DNA from: Natrialbaceae archaeon | Lineage (GTDB): Archaea > Halobacteriota > Halobacteria > Halobacteriales > Natrialbaceae | Reading direction: 5' to 3' | DNA: 57,057 nt | Assembly (NCBI GenBank): GCA_003559215.1 | Contig: PWMF01000180.1 | Span: forward strand, 1 to 57,057 | Part shown: positions 40,158-47,190 of the stretch, piece by piece | Numbering within the stretch: position 1 is the stretch's first letter | Layout of the letters: every line of letters starts with the position of its first letter | Notes under the pieces: model-generated | What the model saw: only the letters and a program-made list of their open reading frames with translations | Database searches by the model: none | Told to the model about the DNA's origin: nothing | Translations under genes and position numbers: made by a program

Positions 40158-41519
40158 TTAGTGTCCGTTCCGACGCATCGTCCAGAGGTCGTCGAAGTCG
40201 ATGACCTCGACGTCGGACTCGTTGATGTACTCGAGCAGATCCTCGTAGTCGTCGACGTCCATCGTGTTATCCAGATCGAAATCGTGGAAGTTCAGGACCG
40301 TACACTGGTTGTGTTCGGCCGCGGCGTCGACACACTGCATCGCGATGTCGAGGTCGTGACCGATCGTCCGGGGTATCACCAGCGGGTCAAAGCCGTGGAC
40401 ACCCGTGAGGTTCGGGCTGCCGGCCTGGTTGAACCCGCCGGCGTAGTAGTAGTTCGAGGCGACATCGAGCACCTGCTGGTCGAAGTCGTTGTGTGGGAAG
40501 ACGATGTAGTGACCGCCCTCGAGTTCGTTGTTGACGGCCCAGTTCTTGTCCGTGTTCAAGGCGTCGTCGACTTCTTCCTCGCTGAGGTCCGTAAGCTGCG
40601 TGTGCGTCCCGTGGGCGACGATCTGATCGCCGGCTTCCTGGCGCTCGAGGAGCTGGTCGATCGTCATGATACCGTCGCGCTGGTCTCTGGTCCACTGACG
40701 GACGGCCGCCTGCACGGCGTTGACGTCGTACTCGTCGTGTAGCTCGCCGGCCGGCTCGTAGAAGTCGTCAAACCCGTCGTCCCAGCAGAGGATGACGTAT
40801 CCCTCGTCGGCCTTCTCGTGGGTGCGCAGGTCGTCGAACCACACCTCGGCTTCGTCGCCGGTGTTGTGGACGACGAGTCGGATCTCGTCGACCGCGTCCT
40901 GTTCGACCGGCGTCGTACTTTCGTCGGCGAAGCCGGGGCACATCCGGAACCAACCGGGGTTCTCGTCACCGTAGGAGATCGACGGAAGCATGTAGCTCGC
41001 GTACCCGCCGTAGATGTCCCGGAGCTGGATCTCGAGGGCGATGTTGTGCGGGGTGGTCGTCTGGACGGCCACCGAGAGGTCGAGATCCTCCATATCGGTC
41101 GCCTCGTCTAGCTCCGTCGCGACCGCGGCGTTGTCTTCGTCCTCGGCCATGAGGTGGATACTCTGCTCGCCGTCGAAGGAGAACTCGTCGTCCATCTCGG
41201 CTTCTCCCTCGAGGACCGACCAGTCGTCGTCGGTCTCGAAGTCGTTGAGCTGGTCTCCGGGCTGTCTGAACTCCTCGCGGCTGTTGTACTCGGTTTCGAC
41301 CTGGAGCTCGGGCGAGTCATACTCGTCGCCGTTCTCGCCGTTACCGTCGTCGTCACCGTTACCGTCGTCGTCACCGTTACCGTCGTCGTCACCGTTACCG
41401 TCGTCGTCGTCGTCATCCTCGTCCGAGAGGAAGTCGGTACAGCCGGCCATGGCCGCCGCGAAGGCCGTCGCACTGGATGCTGCGAGGAACCGTCGTCGGG
41501 TGTTCCGTCGTGGAGTCAT
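40158..41519 (-). CDS. Tat-exported lipoprotein with jelly-roll-like and deacetylase domains
   Basis: The 453-residue protein starts with a twin-arginine lipoprotein signal (NTRRRFLAASSATAF; lipobox AMAGC with Cys27) followed by a run of Asp and six-residue GNGDDD repeats (about residues 33-62). Residues about 75-235 form a beta-rich domain (YNSREEFRQPGDQLNDFETDD, LSVAVQTTTPHNIALEIQLRD, IRLVVHNTGDEAEVWFDDLRTHE) like a carbohydrate-binding jelly roll; 235-450 form a NodB-like deacetylase with CWDDGFDDFYEP (metal Asp pair) and AHGTHT. It is likely anchored outside the cell and deacetylates glycan. The repeats are encoded by the tandem repeat listed at 41340-41408. A TATA at 41549-41557 fits the start. 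Confidence 0.88.
   Translation of the reverse strand: MTPRRNTRRRFLAASSATAFAAAMAGCTDFLSDEDDDDDDGNGDDDGNGDDDGNGDDDGNGENGDEYDSPELQVETEYNSREEFRQPGDQLNDFETDDDWSVLEGEAEMDDEFSFDGEQSIHLMAEDEDNAAVATELDEATDMEDLDLSVAVQTTTPHNIALEIQLRDIYGGYASYMLPSISYGDENPGWFRMCPGFADESTTPVEQDAVDEIRLVVHNTGDEAEVWFDDLRTHEKADEGYVILCWDDGFDDFYEPAGELHDEYDVNAVQAAVRQWTRDQRDGIMTIDQLLERQEAGDQIVAHGTHTQLTDLSEEEVDDALNTDKNWAVNNELEGGHYIVFPHNDFDQQVLDVASNYYYAGGFNQAGSPNLTGVHGFDPLVIPRTIGHDLDIAMQCVDAAAEHNQCTVLNFHDFDLDNTMDVDDYEDLLEYINESDVEVIDFDDLWTMRRNGH
41340..41408. repeat. Tandem repeat of 18 bp (3.8 copies) inside the Tat lipoprotein gene
   Basis: The unit GTTACCGTCGTCGTCACC is repeated at 41340, 41358 and 41376 with a partial fourth copy from 41394. 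It codes for GDDDGN repeats in the linker behind the lipidated cysteine. The identical copies make length change by slippage or recombination likely. Confidence 0.9.
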
Positions 41520-41844
41520 TGCTGACTCGGGCTAGCGACAGCAATGGTATTATTATGGAGCCAATAGGCCTTCGAAATCCTTCGGTTGAGGATCTTATAT
41601 GAGAGTTAGCTCCGGAGAATACTGCTGATAGAGCTCCCAAACGACCCGATGACGGCTCAGTGGAGGACTGTTTATTGGTGGCACACACCTGATTCACTTT
41701 GTGATCCGCTTAGTGGAACTATAGTTAATGATGGCTCGCCCCCAGTGTATTGTAGTTCGACGTGTGCGTGGTAGCCCTTCCGGTCACAACCAGCGTTACC
41801 GGTCACGGATCCACGCCACAGTCACGCAGTGAGGTGGTCTCGAG
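41520..41844. other. Divergent promoter region of the deacetylase and the AsnB-like gene
   Basis: About 325 nt, AT-richer than the genes. On the minus strand TAATAATAC (41549-41557) lies 30-38 nt upstream of the deacetylase start. On the plus strand CTATAGTTAAT (about 41719-41729) is the best TATA candidate for the AsnB-like gene at 41845 and would give a leader of about 95 nt. No gene is recognised inside. Confidence 0.5.
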
Positions 41845-43533
41845 ATGAATACGGAACTCTTCGGCGTATTTGGCGGTACAGAAGCGTTTACCCGGTTTCG
41901 GTCGATGGACGAGTTCGACGATGTACTCGTCGGACCGTCGATAACCGTCGGGATTAGAGATTTCGGGCTCGGAACCCCCGGTTGGAGCGCGAGTTACGAG
42001 GGTGAAACCGGGTTCTGTGCTATCTGGGGAGAGGTCTACGTTCCGGGTCAGGAAACGAACGCTGCCCGCTGGTTCCTCGACGCCTACGAACGCGACGGTT
42101 CCGAGGCGCTGGCCGGACTCAACGGTTCCTATCTTGCGGTCCTCGATACACCGGACGAGACGTTTGTCGCGACCGACTCGATCCGTTCACGAGAGTGCTT
42201 CTACACGGACGCTCCGGGAGTTCGCGTGTTCGGTACCGACTCCGCGACGGTCGCGAAAACGATTCCCAACCCCTCGTTCCGCCGGGACGGCATCCTCGAG
42301 TTTCTCCATCTGGGCGTTACGCTCGGGGAGAAGACGAGCCTCGAACAGCTCTCTCGACTTCCGATCGACAGTCAGCTACGAGCGTCATCGGTTACCGACC
42401 TCGAACGATTCGTCTACGACACCAGAGAGTTCGACTACGCCGGAACGCTTGCGAACCGGCTCGAGCGAGCGATCGACCGGCGGTCGATCCTCCCTGGACG
42501 AAAGGGCCTGCTTCTCTCTGCAGGGTACGATTCCCGAACGCTGCTCGCCCAACTCCCGGACCTCGAACACTGCTATACGGTCGGTAACTCCACGGCTCAG
42601 GAGGTCGTCGGCGCGAAGCGCCTCGCAGCACAGTATGGCGCCGATCACACCGCGTTTGGACCCGACGAGCGCTACCTCTACGCCGACAGATCGAAAGTAC
42701 AGTATTCGCAGGGGATCAAGGAGTCACTACACATCCACCACGCAGGATATTCCGACGAAATCGACGTCGATACGATCTATCACGGCCTGCTATGCGATAC
42801 GTTCTTCCGCGGTCATTTTACCGCCCATGTCGACCTCGAGGTGTTCGGCAAACGGGTTCCGTTCGAACGGCTCGATCCCGACCCCGACCCGATCGACGTT
42901 CTTCTCTCGCGGTTCGGCTACAGCCGGTCGACGAGCCAGGAACTGGCCGAACGGACCGCTTTCGGCGTTGATCCCGAATCGTTCGTCAGACAGGCCGTCC
43001 GAACGGAATTCGAATCGGTACTCGATCGCTCCGATTCGATCCAGAACGCGCTCAACTGCTGTGGAATCGCCAACCAGCCGTCGATGCCGTTTCACACCCA
43101 GCTTGCCGACAACTTTTTTGCGTCGTTTTTGGCTGCGGATACGGAACTACTTGACTGGCATCTCCACGCACCACCGGCGGAACGATCTACGGACACGTTC
43201 CTCGAAGCCTGTAAACAGATCGACCCGGAGATGCTTCGCCACCGACCGCCGGACCGGCCGCACAATGTCACGCTGTTCAACGAGATGGAACGGTTCGTTC
43301 GCCGCAAGGCGCCGTTTTTCGAGTCCTTCGAATCGCCCTGGCCGGACCGAAAACAGCTCTTTACCAGGTACAACTTCGATCAACGGCTGCTGCCGGAGCT
43401 CGAGCAGGTCCACGACCTGCCCGCCAGACACAAGCTTCGTCTCAACGACTTTCTTGGCTGGGTCGAAAGCTGGAACGGTAGCGCAGAGCAGCACCTGCGA
43501 TGGATCGACCAGAACCCGTCTCTCGCCCAATAG
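41845..43533 (+). CDS. Asparagine-synthetase-like protein lacking the glutaminase cysteine
   Basis: The 562-residue protein has the two-domain layout of asparagine synthetase B. The N-terminal half (1-200) resembles the class II glutaminase fold: IWGEVYVP, ALAGLNGSYLAVLDTPDETFVATDSIRS and VRVFGTDSATVAKTI. The first residues are MNTELFGVFGG, so the Cys2 nucleophile is absent. The C-terminal half contains a PP-loop variant, LLLSAGYDSRTLL (about 222-234), where SGGxDS is expected, and CYTVGN, the donor pocket. Such proteins in glycan loci (WbpS-like) are thought to amidate sugar carboxyl groups; without Cys2 it would need free ammonia or another nucleophile. The function is inferred from the neighbourhood (UDP-sugar dehydrogenase at 51382). 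Confidence 0.8.
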   Translation: MNTELFGVFGGTEAFTRFRSMDEFDDVLVGPSITVGIRDFGLGTPGWSASYEGETGFCAIWGEVYVPGQETNAARWFLDAYERDGSEALAGLNGSYLAVLDTPDETFVATDSIRSRECFYTDAPGVRVFGTDSATVAKTIPNPSFRRDGILEFLHLGVTLGEKTSLEQLSRLPIDSQLRASSVTDLERFVYDTREFDYAGTLANRLERAIDRRSILPGRKGLLLSAGYDSRTLLAQLPDLEHCYTVGNSTAQEVVGAKRLAAQYGADHTAFGPDERYLYADRSKVQYSQGIKESLHIHHAGYSDEIDVDTIYHGLLCDTFFRGHFTAHVDLEVFGKRVPFERLDPDPDPIDVLLSRFGYSRSTSQELAERTAFGVDPESFVRQAVRTEFESVLDRSDSIQNALNCCGIANQPSMPFHTQLADNFFASFLAADTELLDWHLHAPPAERSTDTFLEACKQIDPEMLRHRPPDRPHNVTLFNEMERFVRRKAPFFESFESPWPDRKQLFTRYNFDQRLLPELEQVHDLPARHKLRLNDFLGWVESWNGSAEQHLRWIDQNPSLAQ

Positions 43534-43622
43534 TTCTGCTCGTAATAGGGGTTTTTCTCACTCTGTAAAATGTTTATCCTCGGTTTGAACGTGTGAACAA
43601 ACGGCCGCAACAGATTTATCGC

Positions 43623-43647
43623 ATGCTATCGAGAGCATATTTATAGT
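43623..43647 (+). promoter_or_regulatory. Inverted repeat and TATA box of the membrane winged-helix gene
   Basis: ATGCT-ATCGAG-AGCAT (43623-43638) is an inverted repeat with five-base arms, and TTTATAG follows at 43640-43646, about 28 nt upstream of ATG 43671. The repeat covers the site next to TATA/BRE and is a candidate operator for the encoded DNA-binding protein. Confidence 0.45.
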
Positions 43648-43670
43648 ACCAGACGTGTGTGATTGACAAT

Positions 43671-44204
43671 ATGCGTCTGACGCCGTTTCGAAAGAACTCC
43701 TCTTCGGACTCGAGTGGCGACGAGTCCACCGTTCAAGCGTCGACGTCTGTTAGAGTATTCGAATACAACGAGTCGTCGATCGTGTCTGACGACCGTGAAA
43801 CCGATACGGCGACAACCGGAGCGCCGGCCGAACTCGAATGGAACGTCGTTTCTCTGCTCGAATCACGCGACGAACCCGTGACGATCGACGAGATCGCGGA
43901 TCAGCTTTACGATGCCAGTGGGACCGACGATGTCGAAGCCTGGGGCGACGTTCACGAGCGCCTCTCACAGACCGATTTGCCTGCACTCGACGCCTCGGGG
44001 GTGGTCGAGTACCGTCCCGAACGTGGAACCGTTAGGCTCGCCGACACCCACTCCACCGGTCGGTGGCCCTATCCGACCGCGTTCGTGTTTGCAGCCTCGC
44101 TGGCGCTGCTCGTTTCGCCGATCGTCTTCGAGATCACGGCAGCCGTTTCACTCGTCGGTCTACTGGCTGCCTGTCTCGGGGCCGTGGCTACGATCTATCG
44201 GTAG
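43671..44204 (+). CDS. Membrane-tethered winged-helix protein (1)
   Basis: The 177-residue protein starts at ATG 43671 (MRLTPFRKNSSSDSSGD), with a TATA element at about -28. After a disordered acidic/Ser-rich N-terminus (1-55) comes a winged-helix domain (about 57-125): LEWNVVSLLESRDEPVTIDEIADQLYD, LSQTDLPALDASGVVEYRPERGTVRLAD. Residues about 135-175 contain two hydrophobic segments that should anchor the protein in the membrane with the DNA-binding domain inside the cell. This layout fits one-component regulators that act at the membrane. Its stop is 12 nt from the convergent stop of the next wHTH gene. A GTG at 43659 would add four residues. Confidence 0.82.
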   Translation: MRLTPFRKNSSSDSSGDESTVQASTSVRVFEYNESSIVSDDRETDTATTGAPAELEWNVVSLLESRDEPVTIDEIADQLYDASGTDDVEAWGDVHERLSQTDLPALDASGVVEYRPERGTVRLADTHSTGRWPYPTAFVFAASLALLVSPIVFEITAAVSLVGLLAACLGAVATIYR

Positions 44205-44218
44205 CACCGACGGGAAGC

Positions 44219-44809
44219 CTACCTGACGTACTGACCGATCGTCAGCGTCGTAAACATCAGCAAGATCAGCGCACTCAGTCCGATACCCGTGATGATCGAC
44301 AGCAGTGGCAGTTCGAAGATTGCCCCCAGAAGCAAGACCGCACCCGCACCGGCGGCACCGATGTAGTAATCGTCCCAGTCAGTACCTCCCTCGTTTCCGG
44401 TGGCGGCGGCCGCGTTCGTGTTCGAATCCGCGTTGAGATAGTAATCGAGCTGGCGAGCGAGCGGCTGTCGTTCAACGACGCCACGGTTCTGTTGGTAGTC
44501 GATAATACCAGCCTTGTCCAGTTTCGGAAGGTGTGACTGGTACAGCGGGATGTATACGCGCTGGCGCTGATCCGAGGTTAGTTCCTCGACTGTCGTTCCG
44601 TTCTCCCAGGCGGCGACCTGTTCAGCCACGTCACGCATCCGTACGGAGCCATCCGTCTCTTGCAGATACTCGAGAACCATCCGTCGGCGCTCGTTCTGAA
44701 GAATATGGAAAATCTCGTCAACCGGAAGCTCTTCATCGTCGGAGACGATATCCGCTTCCCGGTCCTCACCCCGGCTTCGTTCCTCTGTAACGGTCTCTGT
44801 CGAACTCAT
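44219..44809 (-). CDS. Membrane-tethered winged-helix protein (2, DUF7344 type)
   Basis: The 196-residue protein has an acidic N-terminus (1-26), the wHTH domain VDEIFHILQNERRRMVLEYLQETDGSVRMRDVAEQVAAWENGTTVEELTSDQRQRVYIPLYQSHLPKLDKAGIIDYQQNRGVVE (about 29-113) and, after a linker with Ala/Thr/Asn, two hydrophobic helices (about 147-168 and 170-190). It is the same architecture as the convergent gene at 43671 but belongs to the haloarchaeal family in which 'RRR.VL.YL' starts helix 1 (DUF7344 type). TTTAATAC at about 44839-44846 fits its promoter. The pair may be paralogous regulators of the surrounding glycan genes; that is inference. Confidence 0.87.
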   Translation of the reverse strand: MSSTETVTEERSRGEDREADIVSDDEELPVDEIFHILQNERRRMVLEYLQETDGSVRMRDVAEQVAAWENGTTVEELTSDQRQRVYIPLYQSHLPKLDKAGIIDYQQNRGVVERQPLARQLDYYLNADSNTNAAAATGNEGGTDWDDYYIGAAGAGAVLLLGAIFELPLLSIITGIGLSALILLMFTTLTIGQYVR

Positions 44810-45217
44810 CGCGTTGATCAGTCCGACTCGTGGACCAGTATTAAAGGATGAAAATCGTCCATAGATGAACGGTTTTACTTCATCGAAATCCGTACTAACC
44901 TACCCGTTCAGACTGTTTCATATCGTGCACTGTGTGTGTACAGGCCCTGAGGAGCGTTGTTTCTGCATAATCGGGCTATAAAAAATCACATCCGGAACGA
45001 TTATAAACAGATACGCTCGACTCGCCCCGTCCGATCGCGATTTTCGGAACAGGGCTGGTGTAGATACGAATTTCATTTTGGTGATTAGATTTATGCTGGA
45101 AAGAAAGGTGAGTCGTGTTAGTCGACGTACTAGGTTCGGTTGCCGGCACCGACTCAACCCCCACGGTCGCCGCTTATATGACCGATAACTAAACGCTCGA
45201 GGGCCACACAGCCTGTA
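44810..45217. other. AT-rich divergent intergenic region with several TATA-like elements
   Basis: About 400 nt. It holds the TATA candidate of the winged-helix gene at about 44839-44846, an isolated strong TATA element CTATAAAAAATC near 44978, and CTTATATG at about 45173-45180 upstream of the DUF1616 gene (a leader of about 10-15 nt to ATG 45218). No conserved open frame is recognised. The central element is not matched to a gene and may serve an untranslated RNA. Confidence 0.45.
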
Positions 45218-46210
45218 ATGAGTGACTCCGACTGGTGGTTTTTCGATCTTGCGCTCGTTATCGCAGCAACCGGTTTCGTTACGTTCGGTCTGTTTACACC
45301 GGTGTCGGGGGCGGTTCGCGTTCTTCTGGGGATTCCGCTGTTGCTTTTTCTTCCCGGCTATGCCTTCATCGCCGTCCTGTACCCGGACACATCGGAAGCG
45401 GAGTACCGGGCGTTCGACGACGAGACTCAGGGGTCGAACCGGTCCACGCTGAACAGCGGTGGACTCCAACCGATCGAACGATTCGTCCTCTCGATCGTAG
45501 CGAGTACTGCGATCGTTCCGGCGGTCGCGCTTGTTGCGACCGTAACGCCGTGGGGGATCACGATCCTTCCGGTGCTCGCCGGAACGGCTCTCGTGACGAT
45601 CGTCCTCTCGCTAGCGGGGATCGTTCAGCGGTATCGGTGTCCTCCGAACCGCCGGTACACACCCTCGGTGTCGGGCTCGACTCTGCTGTTTTCGAACGCC
45701 GGTGACTCGTTCGGCCGATCGGATCCGAGTGCCAGACCATACAACGTCATGTTTCTCGCCGCGTTGCTCGTCCTGGCAGCTGTCGCCGGGTTCGCCGTCG
45801 CGAGCCCACCCGACCACGACAGCTACACTGAGTTCTATCTCGAGACGGAGGAAGTCGACGGTGACACCGAGTACCTCTACGACGAGTCGCTCTCTGCGGG
45901 CGAGACGGAGTCGGTGACGGCCTACATCGCCAACGAGGAACACGAGGAACGATCGTACGAGACCGCAGTCGCGTTACAGGACGTGAACTACGACAACGAT
46001 AGCGTCTCCGTCAACGATCAGGACGTTCTCACGACTGACTCCGTAACCGTCGCCCACGGCGAGACCCACGAGCAAACCCTCGCATTCGAACCGACAATGA
46101 CCGGTGACGACGTCCGTCTGGTCCTGTTCCTCTACGAGGGCGAGGCGCCGGACGATCCGGACGAGGAGAGCGCCTATCGAATGATCAAGCTTCCGGTAAC
46201 GGTTTCGTAG
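45218..46210 (+). CDS. DUF1616 membrane protein
   Basis: The 330-residue protein has four N-terminal transmembrane helices (about 8-30, 32-55, 87-108, 110-130), then an acidic/polar segment, a fifth helix (about 176-200, NVMFLAALLVLAAVAGFAVAS) and an extracytoplasmic beta-sandwich (about 205-330) with DYTEFYLETEEVDGDTEYLYDE-like, ESVTAYIANEEHEERSYETAVALQD and VRLVLFLYEGEAP. DUF1616 proteins are recurrent in haloarchaeal N-glycosylation and surface-polysaccharide loci, but their biochemistry is not known. The location between glycan genes agrees. The start was placed at ATG 45218, the first Met before the helices. Confidence 0.87.
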   Translation: MSDSDWWFFDLALVIAATGFVTFGLFTPVSGAVRVLLGIPLLLFLPGYAFIAVLYPDTSEAEYRAFDDETQGSNRSTLNSGGLQPIERFVLSIVASTAIVPAVALVATVTPWGITILPVLAGTALVTIVLSLAGIVQRYRCPPNRRYTPSVSGSTLLFSNAGDSFGRSDPSARPYNVMFLAALLVLAAVAGFAVASPPDHDSYTEFYLETEEVDGDTEYLYDESLSAGETESVTAYIANEEHEERSYETAVALQDVNYDNDSVSVNDQDVLTTDSVTVAHGETHEQTLAFEPTMTGDDVRLVLFLYEGEAPDDPDEESAYRMIKLPVTVS

Positions 46211-47190
46211 CGCTCAGAACCGCCGGTCCGCCAGCAAACCGGCTTCTGCTGCTGCCGCTCGGTCCGAACTCCGCACTCGCGTTCTCGAGTCCGACACCAC
46301 AGCCTATCCAGACGGACTGCGTGGAACGATCCCACCATCGAGGGGGAGACTACAGTGGCCGGATCTTGCCGTCCGCTCGTCCCAGCAGTAGGTAAGTCGA
46401 CACTCCGGTATCGACGAGGTCGGGAGAGGATTGATAGCCTGGCGTTCGTGTAGCCTTTCGGTATCGGTTGCAGCCGTCACCATCGCGATGCGGAGTCAAA
46501 CGCCGTTCTCTCGACACTGCGAAGCTACGCTTACACTCTTTTCCGATCGCGATTCGTCGGCCGATCCCGCTTCCGGTACGGGCCGTTGGCTGCCGTCGCT
46601 CTCGAGTGCCTGTTTGTTCCGCATCCCCCGTTCGACAGCGAATCGAACCTTCCGTTCCGGCGATCGGCAGGGGCACAAACAGGGCGAACCAAAGCGTCCC
46701 AGAGTCCTCGAGTTCCGGCGCCCGAACGATGGGCCTCTCTCGGTTGGCATCGAACCCAGTGCCGACTCCACTCGGCACCCGTCTGACCTTCCTTGGTGCA
46801 ATCTTCCTTCGAGCAGCAACCGAACCGGTTTCGAGTGGGGTGACTCGTCACCGCACCATGAGCGCCGTTCTACCGTTCGGCGAAGCGTTACCCCATCGAG
46901 CCGGAATCGAAGTGATACGCCCAACGAATGGCAGTGGCAGTCTCGAGGCTACGAATGCCGTTCGAGCGGGGATGACTCTTTATTATCGCTCACGGACGGG
47001 AGCACGGATCATGTTTGGCTACGGCGCTCTGAGCATCGCTCGATGACGCCGGCTGTAGAAGACGTTCCGCTCGAGTCCCTCCGGGAATCTCGACCGCCGG
47101 TGTCGATAGTACTCGACAGACTTCTTTCGGCCGACCGAAGACGGATTCCGGCGAGATCGGCGTTTGGTGCGGTCACGAACCGGTGAGAAA
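46211..47190. other. Long region without recognised gene (about 980 nt)
   Basis: This is the largest gene-free stretch of the glycan locus. Several frames are open for 100-250 codons on both strands, but the products are Arg/Ser-rich, lack the acidic bias of every other protein here and show no domain. One minus-strand frame contains a short hydrophobic patch (TLWFALFVPLPIAG) near 46650-46700 within otherwise non-protein-like sequence. It may be a decayed gene, or hold untranslated RNA or regulatory sites. I find no tRNA-like structure or insertion-sequence ends. Confidence 0.5.

Noticed and set aside
41340-41408. Regular 18-bp repeats considered as a CRISPR-like array.
   Set aside because: The units are directly adjacent without spacers and are in frame within a coding sequence.
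46431-47186. A 251-codon plus-strand frame in the gene-free gap.
   Set aside because: Ser/Arg-rich, few acidic residues, no motif, and competing frames of similar length on both strands.
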